DNA of 8,475 bases from Frankiaceae bacterium. Its GTDB lineage: Bacteria > Actinomycetota > Actinomycetes > JAVEEJ01. This document shows positions 1 to 7,398 of this stretch, in pieces; positions within the stretch are counted from its first letter, which is position 1; each line of letters starts with the position of its first letter. The notes below the pieces were generated by a model, which saw nothing but the letters and a program-made list of their open reading frames with translations, did no database searches and was not told the origin of the DNA. The position numbers and the translations under genes are program-made. Where the stretch lies: contig JAVEEJ010000205.1 in NCBI GenBank assembly GCA_030840515.1, forward strand, positions 1 through 8,475. Reading direction: 5' to 3'.

Positions 1-1340
1 CCTGCCTCGTCCGTGCCGACCACTCGCGTGCCTGCTCACCATGCGTCTTGTAGAAGTTCAGCGCGTAGCCGCCCTCGTGGATCCGCAGCAGGGTGAACCC
101 GCCGGGGTACTCCTTGGTCGCGGCTACTTCCTGGAACACGGTTCCTCTTGCCACCGGCGAGAGCGTCCGCTTGTTGCGGTGCGTGTGGCCCGCGTGGTGC
201 AGGAACACGCCAGGCGTCTTCGCGTAGAGCGCCTCGAGCTGCTGACCCTGTTGCTGCTCCAGGGTGAACGTCACCGGGGGCACCCCGGTCACTGAGGACT
301 CGACGGTGACCGGGTGGTGCCCGAGCACGAGCGTCGGTCGCTCCGGTTCTTCGGCCAGTTGGGCCTGCAGCCACGCCCACTGCTCCGGCCCGAGAACCCC
401 GTTGTCGCCGCCGTTGCCGGCCTTGTCGTAGGTGTCGAGGCCCAGGATCCGCAGACCGTGGTGGTCCTTGCGGAACCAGGTCTTCCCGTCCGCGAACCCG
501 TCGGCGAAGCAGTCGTTCCCGCGGTCGGTGGGAGTGCAGTGCGAGTACGCCGGGCCTGTGTGCGGCCGGTCGTGGTTGCCTCGGCAGACCAGGTAGTCCT
601 TGCCGAGGTCACCGAACCCGTCGAGCAGCTCACGCGCCCGGGTCAGGTCGACCGGGGCGGCCTCGCTCGTGACATCACCCGCGACGAGGAGGAGGTGCGC
701 CCCGCGACGCCGTGCGTCCTGCACCATCGAGGCGGCCATCACCTCTGCGTAAGGCGGCCGGCCCGGCAGCTGCGTGACTCCTGGCGGCAGCCCGTTGGCC
801 GCGATGCCCGACGTCCCTTCGCCGATGTGCAGGTCGTTCGTCAGCGCGAGCGTCAGCAGGTGTCGCCCGGGCGGCGGCAGCGGAGTGGTGAACCCGAAGA
901 CGCCCGGTGCACTCGTGGAGGTGCCGGCGGGGTTGCCGAAGGACGCGAGGGCGGGGACGGCCGGTTGGCCCGCGGACCGCGCCAGGTAGAAAGTACGCCC
1001 GACCCGGCTCGAGGCCATGCACCTCGGCGTAGTGGTAGGCGGTGCCGTGGCTGTGGTGCACCACGGGCGAGAGGTTGAGCGGCGACGTCCCGACGAGCAG
1101 CTCGGTGTCCGCCGGCACGGGCGCGGGCCGACCGAGCGCATCCGGGGCGGTGGGGTCACCGGTGTACCAGGTGATCACCGCACTGGTCTCGGTGAGCGTG
1201 ACGAGCTCGAGCTCCATGGCGAGCATCGCCGACGACCGACGCGGCATCGCCGAGGCATTCCGGGCGAGCGCCGGCCCCGCGGCGAGGAGCGCGCCCCACT
1301 GCAGCACCTGTCGCCGCGAAGGCGTGCAGCATCGGGTCAC
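1..1340 (-). pseudogene. Tat-exported calcineurin-like metallophosphoesterase, frameshifted, 3' end outside window
   Basis: Seen: the GTG at 1340 is the only possible start after the upstream in-frame stop at 1391-1389. It opens a twin-arginine signal (SRRQVLQWG, residues 8-16, then an Ala-rich stretch) and a fibronectin-like N-terminal domain (about residues 45-117, with ITWYTGDPT). The frame is lost at the TTT codon 992-990 (Phe117). Dropping one base there opens a clean frame to the window edge that carries every metallophosphoesterase motif: DLH (D169, H171), GD (221-222), GNHD (254-257), GHHP (340-343) and GHTHR (384-388). About 446 residues lie in the window and the C-terminus is cut off. 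Known of the family: a two-metal phosphoesterase centre. The Tat signal implies folding in the cytoplasm and action outside the membrane. The substrate is unknown. As read, translation would leave the catalytic frame and stop at 675. A true mutation, a sequencing error or recoding could each explain this. It lies 48 bp downstream of the receiver gene on the same strand, so it may be co-transcribed with it. Confidence 0.8.
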
Positions 1341-1388
1341 GCAGCGTTGTTCGACATCGCCGACGCCCGCCCCTGCCGGGCGGACGGG

Positions 1389-1835
1389 TCAGGCCGGCTG
1401 CGGCAGGCTGGCGACGTCGATCCAGTACCTCGCCAGCTGGGCGACGCCCTCCCGCAAGCCGGTGAGGCTGGCGGGCTTGGTGACGTAGGAGTTGGCACCC
1501 AGCGCGTAGCTGCCGTTGATGTCCTCGGGCCGGTCGGAGGAGCTCAGCACCACCACGGGGATGGCCCGCAGCTCCTCGTGCTCCGCCATGTCGATGAGGA
1601 CTTCGAGGCCGCCCTTCTTGGGCATGCGAAGGTCGAGTACGACGAGGTTGGGTCGCGGTGCGTCGGCGTACTCGCCCCTGCGATGCAGGTAGTCGAGCAG
1701 CTGCTCGCCGTCGACCACCGTCTGCATGTCCAGACCGTCGCCGTGGACGTCCCGGAAGGCTCGCTCGGTGAAGAAGGCGTGGTCGACGTTGTCCTCGGCG
1801 AGCAGGACGCGTGGGCGCAAGGTCTGGGGGGTCAT
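1389..1835 (-). CDS. Stand-alone receiver-domain response regulator (Rcp1/CheY-like)
   Basis: A 148-residue protein made of one receiver domain with no output domain. Visible active-site residues: acidic pair E14-D15 (LLAEDN), phospho-acceptor D68 (VVLDLRMPKKGG), Ser98 at the usual Thr/Ser position (VVVLSSSD), and Y117 and K120 (SYVTKP). The LDLRMPKKGG and SSSDRPEDI pattern is typical of Rcp1-type regulators that partner phytochrome-like and related histidine kinases. The ATG at 1835 is chosen because it overlaps the kinase stop by one base (TGATG) and the receiver fold begins at once. A longer in-frame reading up to 1922 only translates the kinase's tandem repeat in another frame. A weak purine-rich site (AGAGAGA) lies about 8-14 bases upstream, so expression probably depends on translational coupling to the kinase. 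Inferred role: a phosphoryl sink or diffusible signal for that kinase. The output partner is not visible. Confidence 0.9.
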   Translation of the reverse strand: MTPQTLRPRVLLAEDNVDHAFFTERAFRDVHGDGLDMQTVVDGEQLLDYLHRRGEYADAPRPNLVVLDLRMPKKGGLEVLIDMAEHEELRAIPVVVLSSSDRPEDINGSYALGANSYVTKPASLTGLREGVAQLARYWIDVASLPQPA

Positions 1836-3733
1836 CAGACGGTCTCTCTGTCGATTGCGTGGGGATCGATTGCGTGGGGGTCGATTGCGTGGGGGTCGAT
1901 TGCGTGAGGGGAGGCCGTCCAACCGCGAACGGCTGCACGGGGGAACTGCATGCGGACTGTAGTGCCGGTGACGTTGCCGTCGGCCGGGCCTTCGAGCGTG
2001 ATCACACCGGCAAGCGACTCCACGATGCGCTTGCAGATCGGCAGTCCCATCCCGGTGCCGGGGATGTCGGTGCGCGCGGCGTCGAGCCGCTCGAACACCT
2101 CGAACGCCCGGTCGCGGTAGGCCTCGGGCACGCCGCGGCCGTTGTCGGCGACGGTGACGACCGCGTCGCCGTTTGCCTTCTGCTCAGCGCGTACGACGAC
2201 AACCGCGGCGCCCTGGGCGTGCTTGGCAGCGTTGTCCATGAGGTTGGTCAGCAGCTGACGGGCACGCAGCTCGCTCATCCACAGGACCGGCAAGGCTCCC
2301 TCGACCCGGATGTCGCAGTCAGGGTGAGAGACCCGCAGCTCCTGCGCCACGGAATCCGCCACGTCGGCTAGCGCAACCGGCTGCGGAGCGGGCTCGCTGC
2401 GTCCGACGCGGGACAGCTCGAGCAGGTCTTGGATCAGGTTCTGCATGTACTCGGCGTTGACGGAGATCCGCTCGAGGTAGCGCGCCCCCTCGCCTCTGAG
2501 CTCACCGCCGTGCTCCTGCCTCAGCACGTCGAGGTAGCCGAGCACCGAGATGATCGGGTTTCGCAGGTCGTGGGAGACGCTGTAGACGAGCGTCTGCAGC
2601 TCCGCGTTGGCGGCCTCGACCGCTCGCCGGCTCTTGGCCTCCTGGTCGAAGAGCCGGCAACGGTGAAGCGCCAGATCGACGAACGAGCCCACCCGCTCCA
2701 GGAGCGAGACCTCAGCAGCGCCGAAGACGGGGGCGAAGGCACCGGCGTGCACCACGAGCCAGCCGGCGGTGAGCCGGCAGACGAAGGCGCCGTCGGACAG
2801 GGAGGTCACTGTGCCGCTGGCCCCTGCGGGCTCCGGCAGGTCGAGCGCTTGTAGCCACTCGATCGGCAGCGTCGTGTTCCCGATCGGCCGGCGGTCGTCA
2901 TCCAGCAGTGCCGCCCCGCTCGCTCCGAAGAGCTGCGCCGTCGCCGGCAGCACGGCGTCGGCGACCTGCTCCTCGGTGACGGCGGCCATCAGCGCACGCT
3001 CGGCGGCGCCCAGCTCGGCGAGGTCGTTCGCCCGCCACGCTGCGCGCAGCCACCCCGGAAGGACGAAGGCCAGCACCAGCAGCCCCACGCCGGCGACGCC
3101 TATCAGCGACGTGAGGATCTGGCTCGCGTCGTACTTGTTCGGGTTGGACCCGCTGCCCGCGACGAGCACCAGGGCGATGACCACGGCGCCGATGCTCAGC
3201 GCACGCATCCTGTTGCGCACCACCGACGGCTGCCCCCGCCCGGCTAGCCACAGTCCCACGGCCGCGATGCACGACTGCACGGTCCAGCCGACCAGGACGA
3301 GTACGACGAAGGCGAGGAAGAAGCCGGACCGGGGCTCGCCCGGTTGGGGGAACCGCGGGGAGAACAGGGTGAGCAGGATCTGCGCTCCGGTGAGCACATC
3401 GGCCACCCGACGGCTGCGCGGGCCCACCGCGCCCAGGGACGCCGTGAAGCGCACCAGCATGTAGGGCACCAACAGCAGCACGCAGATCAGCACGACGCTG
3501 AACCCGTGTCGCAGCAGGGAGCCATCGTCCTCGATGTTGAGGAAGCTCACCGCGACGATGACCGCCAGGGTCGCGAACATGGCGAGCGCCCACGCTGACG
3601 CGTTCGACCGACGATCCGTACGGCCGCGCTTGAGGACCGCGACCGCCAGGCAGAGGATGACCAGCTCGACGACCTGGATGACGCGCACGACAGTCTCGAC
3701 GTGGACCGTGACGTCGCTGGCGCTGGCGCTCAT
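1835..3733 (-). CDS. Seven-helix membrane sensor histidine kinase (7TM-GAF-like-HisKA-HATPase) with HAIDP-repeat tail
   Basis: A 632-residue kinase. Seen: about seven hydrophobic segments (roughly 12-34, 46-65, 76-96, a weaker one at 111-126, 137-164, 176-195 and 207-229), then a GAF-like region (about 241-362), a short coiled linker (363-380), the H box with phospho-acceptor H388 (SVSHDLRNPI), N box N501 (LLTNLMDNAAKH), G1 box D530 (DNGRGV), F box (FEVFERL) and G2 box 560-564 (GTGMGL). No HAMP domain is seen. The membrane block resembles no sensor domain I can name, so the signal is unknown. Start: the ATG at 3733 overlaps the stop of the upstream cyclic-di-GMP gene as ATGA. The open frame continues to 4321, but that part is antisense-like junk over the EAL domain. 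The last 23 or so residues are a tandem HAIDP repeat encoded by a 15-bp repeat, lying beyond the normal end of the ATPase domain. It likely phosphorylates the receiver encoded next, the REC domain of the preceding gene, or both. Confidence 0.9.
   Translation of the reverse strand: MSASASDVTVHVETVVRVIQVVELVILCLAVAVLKRGRTDRRSNASAWALAMFATLAVIVAVSFLNIEDDGSLLRHGFSVVLICVLLLVPYMLVRFTASLGAVGPRSRRVADVLTGAQILLTLFSPRFPQPGEPRSGFFLAFVVLVLVGWTVQSCIAAVGLWLAGRGQPSVVRNRMRALSIGAVVIALVLVAGSGSNPNKYDASQILTSLIGVAGVGLLVLAFVLPGWLRAAWRANDLAELGAAERALMAAVTEEQVADAVLPATAQLFGASGAALLDDDRRPIGNTTLPIEWLQALDLPEPAGASGTVTSLSDGAFVCRLTAGWLVVHAGAFAPVFGAAEVSLLERVGSFVDLALHRCRLFDQEAKSRRAVEAANAELQTLVYSVSHDLRNPIISVLGYLDVLRQEHGGELRGEGARYLERISVNAEYMQNLIQDLLELSRVGRSEPAPQPVALADVADSVAQELRVSHPDCDIRVEGALPVLWMSELRARQLLTNLMDNAAKHAQGAAVVVVRAEQKANGDAVVTVADNGRGVPEAYRDRAFEVFERLDAARTDIPGTGMGLPICKRIVESLAGVITLEGPADGNVTGTTVRMQFPRAAVRGWTASPHAIDPHAIDPHAIDPHAIDRETV
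1851..1910. repeat. Four-copy 15-bp tandem repeat in the 3' end of the kinase gene
   Basis: On the plus strand the unit is TCGATTGCGTGGGGG. The copies are 1851-1865 (last base A), 1866-1880 and 1881-1895 (identical), and 1896-1910 (ends GAGGG). On the coding (minus) strand it is read as the pentapeptide HAIDP, repeated at the kinase C-terminus. The unit is a multiple of three, so gain or loss of copies keeps the frame. It ends 15 bases before the receiver start codon, so copy number would not change the spacing at the TGATG joint. Confidence 0.95.
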
Positions 3734-6297
3734 GACTTCGTCATCGAGTCGAGCGACTGACGTGCGACGGGCAGCGGCGGAGCCGCCTGGCGCTGGCCCG
3801 GTGCGGCCCACGAGGCTTCGCACGCCGGCACGGCCCGTCCCCAGAGAAAGCCTTGGCCTTGCTGGATGCCGAGCGCCTGGAGCTGCGCGAGCTGTTCCGG
3901 CGTCTCGACGCCTTCGGCGAGCACGCCAAGACTCAGCGCGGCGGCGAGCGCGGCCACGGCCCGCACGATCGCAGCCGCCGGGCCGTCCGGCTCGTCCAGC
4001 ACCTGAACGAAGGACCGGTCGATCTTGAGCACGTCGACGGGCAGGCTCAACAGATAGGCCAGCGATGAGTACCCGGTGCCGAAGTCGTCCACGGCGGTGC
4101 ACACACCGATGTCGCGCAGCCGCCCGAGCACCAGCGCGCTGACCGCGACGTCGTCCATGACGACGCTCTCGGTGACCTCCAGGCACAGCTGCTCCGGCGC
4201 AAGTCCGGAGTTCCGGAGCGCCTCGATCACGGTCTGCAGCAGGTGCGCGGATGCGAGCTGCCGGGCCGAGACGTTGACCGACAAGATCAGTGGCTCGCTC
4301 TTCGGCCGGGCCGCATTCCACTGCGCGACCTGCCGGCAGGCATCGACCAGGACGACGCTGCCCACGGCGACGATGGCTCCCGTCTCCTCCGCATGCGGGA
4401 TGAAGGCATCAGGGAGCAGCAGGCCTTGGGTCGGGTGCTCCCAGCGCGCCAGCGCCTCACAGCCCACAACCCGACCCGTACTGAGCTCCACGATGGGCTG
4501 ATACCAGGCCCGGACCTCGTCGCGCATAAGCGCCCGACGCAGGTCGTTCTGCACCTCGAGCCGCTGCGACGCCCGGTCGCGCATGGCCTCGTCGAAGACC
4601 TCGTAGCGCGCGCGACCGTTCTCCTTCGCGCGGTACATGGCGCTGTCGGCGTCGCGGATGAGCGACTCGGCGTCGGCGGTTTGGCCGGGCGGAGCCAGCG
4701 CGATCCCGATGCTGGTGGTGACGACGAGCTCTCGCCCCTCGATGTAGAAGGGCTCCTCGAGCTCCCCGACGAGCCGGTCGAGCAGGCGGAAGAGCTGGCC
4801 CTCCGACGCGACCTCCTCACAGACGAGCACGAACTCGTCTCCTCCCAGCCGGGCCAGGGTGTCCGACGGACGAAGGGCATTGGACAGTCGCCGGGCCACC
4901 GCGACGAGCAGCGCATCACCGGCAGCGTGGCTCATGCTGTCGTTGACCCACTTGAAGCGGTCAAGGTCCATGAACAGCACCGCGACGCCCGCGCGCCGGG
5001 TGTCGCCGAGTGCGCGGTCCAGCCGATCGAGCAGGAGCGCGCGGTTCGGCAGCCCGGTCAGCGCGTCGTGCAGCGCCTGGTGCGCCAACGCGTCCTCGGC
5101 CACCTTGCGGTCGGTGATGTCCTGGACGGTGCCGACCACACGCAGCACCGCGTCGTCGGCTCCGCCGGCAGACTCGGCCACGCTCGCCCGGCACTGCAGC
5201 CATCGGGTGCTCCCGTCGGCCCGGACCAGCCGGTGGATGACCTCGATGGGAGGGCGCTGAAGCGTCCAATCGTCGAAGAGCAGCCGAAGCTCGGCGTGCT
5301 CGGCCTCCGGGACGAGGGCGGTGTAGGCGTCGAACGCGGCGTGGGTGGGAGGCACGTCCCCGGGCCGCAGCCCGGTCACGTCATAGAGCTCAGCCGACCA
5401 GGCGACCTCACCCGTCGCCACGTCCCACTCCCAGCTGCCCAGGTGCGCGAGCCGCTGCGCCTCGACGAGCTGAGCCTCGCGCTCCGCGAGGGTGTCCTGA
5501 GCCAGGCGGCGGGCGGTCACGTCTGTCAGGTTGACCACGCTTGCACCCCGCTCGCCCGAGTCGTGCAGCGGCCGGGCGCGCACCTCCAGGACGCAGTGAC
5601 GCCCGTCGAGCGAGCGGAAGGGCTGCTCACCTGCGTCGATCTGCTGCAGTGCGTGCAGCCCGCCCTCGAGCGCACATGGAACCGCTGCGCAGAGATGGAA
5701 GGCGTGCAGGGGCGACCCGAGCAGGCCCGCCGGTTCGGCACCAAGAACCTCGGCCGCCGCGCGGTTGACGTAGCTGATGACGCCGTCCTCGTCCAGCATG
5801 CAGACGCCCTCGGCAGAGGCCTCGAGGACGAGCTGGAGCCGTCGGGCGAGCTGGAACTGGCTGCGCTCGGCCGCCTCGCGCTTGGCGCGCTCCAGGGCGA
5901 AGACCACGGAGCGACCTACGGAATCGGAGGCCTCCGCGCTCTTGACCAGGTAGTCCTGGGCGCCGAGCTGCAGCGCCTGCCGGCCGAGGCTCTCGCTGTC
6001 GTTGCCGGTCAGCACCACGATCGGCACAGCGGGATCGACGGCGCGCAGCGCGTGGACAGCATCCAGCCCGCGGGCGTCCGGCAGTGAGAGATCGAGCACC
6101 ACACAGCGCACATCGCCCCGCCGCAGGCGGTTGGTGGCCTGGGCCGCTGTGGTGAGGTGCACCACCTCGAGATGCGACGCGAACTGCTCCTGCAACCGCC
6201 GCCGGATCAGGAACGCGTGGTCGGGGTCGTCCTCGACGAGCAAGAGCACGCCGTCCGCAACGGTGCTGCGGCTCCACTGCTCTTGCGTCACAGTCAC
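3730..6297 (-). CDS. REC-PAS-PAS-GGDEF-EAL cyclic-di-GMP turnover protein
   Basis: An 855-residue soluble protein. Receiver (15-135): acidic D23-D24, phospho-acceptor D69 (VVLDLSLPD), T97, and K119 followed by Ser instead of the usual Pro. Two PAS-like domains follow: about 150-262 (EGVCMLDEDGVISYVN), and about 285-397 ending in a PAC-type motif (VVGTVQDITDRK). GGDEF (about 405-567): GGDEF at 485-489, metal ligand D444, and an I-site RxxD (R476-D479) exactly five residues upstream, so it looks active and product-inhibited. EAL (about 580-825): E614, N675, E707, D737, D738, K758, E795 and Q815 are all present, so it looks like an active phosphodiesterase. Both activities are therefore possible. 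Which one dominates cannot be read from sequence. Start: GTG 6297 gives the longest form, but GAGG at 6304-6301 is only 3 bases from it and 9 from GTG 6291, so the latter may be the true start. The stop overlaps the kinase ATG (ATGA). Confidence 0.93.
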   Translation of the reverse strand: MTVTQEQWSRSTVADGVLLLVEDDPDHAFLIRRRLQEQFASHLEVVHLTTAAQATNRLRRGDVRCVVLDLSLPDARGLDAVHALRAVDPAVPIVVLTGNDSESLGRQALQLGAQDYLVKSAEASDSVGRSVVFALERAKREAAERSQFQLARRLQLVLEASAEGVCMLDEDGVISYVNRAAAEVLGAEPAGLLGSPLHAFHLCAAVPCALEGGLHALQQIDAGEQPFRSLDGRHCVLEVRARPLHDSGERGASVVNLTDVTARRLAQDTLAEREAQLVEAQRLAHLGSWEWDVATGEVAWSAELYDVTGLRPGDVPPTHAAFDAYTALVPEAEHAELRLLFDDWTLQRPPIEVIHRLVRADGSTRWLQCRASVAESAGGADDAVLRVVGTVQDITDRKVAEDALAHQALHDALTGLPNRALLLDRLDRALGDTRRAGVAVLFMDLDRFKWVNDSMSHAAGDALLVAVARRLSNALRPSDTLARLGGDEFVLVCEEVASEGQLFRLLDRLVGELEEPFYIEGRELVVTTSIGIALAPPGQTADAESLIRDADSAMYRAKENGRARYEVFDEAMRDRASQRLEVQNDLRRALMRDEVRAWYQPIVELSTGRVVGCEALARWEHPTQGLLLPDAFIPHAEETGAIVAVGSVVLVDACRQVAQWNAARPKSEPLILSVNVSARQLASAHLLQTVIEALRNSGLAPEQLCLEVTESVVMDDVAVSALVLGRLRDIGVCTAVDDFGTGYSSLAYLLSLPVDVLKIDRSFVQVLDEPDGPAAAIVRAVAALAAALSLGVLAEGVETPEQLAQLQALGIQQGQGFLWGRAVPACEASWAAPGQRQAAPPLPVARQSLDSMTKS

Positions 6298-6404
6298 GGA
6301 CCTCGCGGGTGGGGGGACGGGTTAGTCAATGGTCGGGTAACCGTCGTCTGGGTCCCATAGCCCTGTGTGACTACTTTGCGCGGGTTATGACCAGGTCTCC
6401 ACGC
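6298..6404 (-). promoter_or_regulatory. Intergenic leader of the cyclic-di-GMP/kinase cassette, with CGGGTTA-like repeats
   Basis: This 107-bp gap between the TerC stop and the signalling cassette probably contains the cassette promoter. I see no convincing -35/-10 pair. It holds three related heptamers on the plus strand: CGGGTTA at 6318-6324, CGGGTAA at 6334-6340 and CGGGTTA at 6381-6387. The first two start 16 bases apart. A TGGGTCCCA near-palindrome lies near 6350-6358. A GAGG at 6304-6301 is the likely ribosome-binding site. No terminator with a T-run is seen after the TerC gene, so read-through from it is possible. Confidence 0.3.
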
Positions 6405-7349
6405 TCAGGCGTCCCTCCTCCGGCTCACCGTTGAGGCCGCCACAGTGACGGCCAGCACCACGACGATGACTGACAGCGACCACACCACCCCGATGGTCGG
6501 AGCCCAGCCGACGCCCTCCTCGTGCAGGGCCTCGAACACGAGCTTCACCCCGATGAAGCCGAGGACGACGGCAAGACCCTTGTCGAGGTGCACCAGTCGC
6601 TCGAGCAGCCCGCCGATCAGGAAGTAGAGCTGGCGCAGCCCCATCAGAGCGAACGCGTTGGCCGTGACGATGACGTAGGTGTCCTTCGTCACGCCGAAGA
6701 TCGCCGGGATCGAGTCGAGCGCGAAGACCAACCCGGTCACCGAGACGGCGAGCATCACAAGCAGCAGAGGGGTGGCGGCGCGCCGCCCGTCGACACGGGT
6801 GGTCAGCCGCCCGCCGTCGTACTCGCTCGTCGTCGGCATGATCTTCGAGGCGATGCGGACCGCGACGTGCTGCGAGGAGTCGACCTCCTCCTTCTCACCC
6901 CCGCGCACGAGCTGGACCGCGGTGTAGACGAGCAGCGCGCCGAAGACGTAGAAGGTGGCGCTGAAGCGCTGGGCCGCTTCCGCGCCGAGCACGATGAAGG
7001 GTCCGCGCAGGACGAGCGTGCCGACGATGCCGACGAGCAGCACGTTGGGCCGCAGCTCGGGCGGGACGGCGAACGACCCCATGAGCAGCAGGTAGACGAA
7101 AAGGTTGTCCACCGACAGGGAGTACTCGAGGACATAACCCGCGAAGTACTCCCCCGCGGGCTGGCTGCCACCGAAGACGAGCAGCCCGACGCCGAACAAG
7201 GCCGCCAGCACGACGTAGACGGTGATCCCGCGAATCGCCGCCCGGGTGGTCACCTCAGCGGGTCCGCGACCGCCGATGAACAGGTCGGCGGCGAGTACGG
7301 CGAGCAGGCCGAGCAGCGTCGCCGCCCAGAGCCAGACCGGGATGTTCAA
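6405..7349 (-). CDS. TerC/Alx-family integral membrane protein, probable Mn2+ exporter
   Basis: 314 residues, almost all membrane helices: about 5-25, 40-60, 67-90, 100-122, 130-148, 194-216, 224-247, 257-276 and 284-306. A hydrophilic loop at 150-192 splits the two halves. Family signatures are intact: EYSLSVDNLFV (E75, D81) in the first half and FALDSIPAIFGVT (D212) in the second, with the acidic residues inside the membrane as in TerC/Alx proteins. Known of the family: Alx, YceF/MeeF and YkoY relatives export Mn2+ or help metallate exported enzymes. The older link is to tellurite resistance. No ter operon is present here, so metal homeostasis fits better. Start: the codon at 7349 is TTG, supported by a very strong Shine-Dalgarno run (GGAGGAGAGG, 7365-7356) and by the helix beginning at once (NIPVWLWAATLLG). 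The yybP-ykoY-like leader upstream supports Mn2+ control and the Mn2+ role. Confidence 0.92.
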   Translation of the reverse strand: MNIPVWLWAATLLGLLAVLAADLFIGGRGPAEVTTRAAIRGITVYVVLAALFGVGLLVFGGSQPAGEYFAGYVLEYSLSVDNLFVYLLLMGSFAVPPELRPNVLLVGIVGTLVLRGPFIVLGAEAAQRFSATFYVFGALLVYTAVQLVRGGEKEEVDSSQHVAVRIASKIMPTTSEYDGGRLTTRVDGRRAATPLLLVMLAVSVTGLVFALDSIPAIFGVTKDTYVIVTANAFALMGLRQLYFLIGGLLERLVHLDKGLAVVLGFIGVKLVFEALHEEGVGWAPTIGVVWSLSVIVVVLAVTVAASTVSRRRDA

Positions 7350-7355
7350 CGGGTT

Positions 7356-7365
7356 CCTCTCCTCC
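7356..7365 (-). promoter_or_regulatory. Strong Shine-Dalgarno site for the TTG-started TerC gene
   Basis: GGAGGAGAGG on the minus strand, 6 to 11 bases before the TTG at 7349. It decides the choice of this rare start. Its 5' half is part of GCCGGAGG (7368-7361), which can pair with CCUUCGGC (7406-7399) of the upstream riboswitch, so access to it is probably regulated. Confidence 0.8.
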
Positions 7366-7398
7366 GGCCGACGGGGGCGTCAAGCGATCGCCACCGCT

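Noticed and set aside
1337..1357. Tiny leader frame MSNNAA ending in a TGA that overlaps the GTG start of the phosphoesterase
   Set aside because: A GTGA overlap could allow re-initiation, but such short frames arise easily by chance. A similar METL frame precedes GTG 8199.
314..1907. Plus-strand open frames of 254 and 296 codons (314-1078 and 1017-1907)
   Set aside because: They lie opposite the phosphoesterase and the receiver, whose motifs are clear on the minus strand, and they show no domain pattern.
1836..1922. 29-residue N-terminal extension of the receiver (NRPPRNRPPRN-like)
   Set aside because: It only translates the kinase's 15-bp tandem repeat in another frame. The receiver fold starts just after the ATG at 1835.
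3734..4321. N-terminal extension of the kinase frame to 4321
   Set aside because: It overlaps the EAL domain in another frame, reads as Arg/Ala-rich sequence, and the ATGA joint gives a natural start at 3733.
4243..6087. 614-codon plus-strand open frame opposite the GGDEF-EAL gene
   Set aside because: It is antisense to a gene with full domain motifs. Its translation is low-complexity and rich in Arg, Gly and Val with no recognisable domain. Long antisense frames are common in high-GC DNA.
6405..7349. Tellurite resistance role for the TerC-like protein
   Set aside because: No other ter genes are nearby, and the leader looks like a Mn2+ riboswitch, so a metal-export role fits better.
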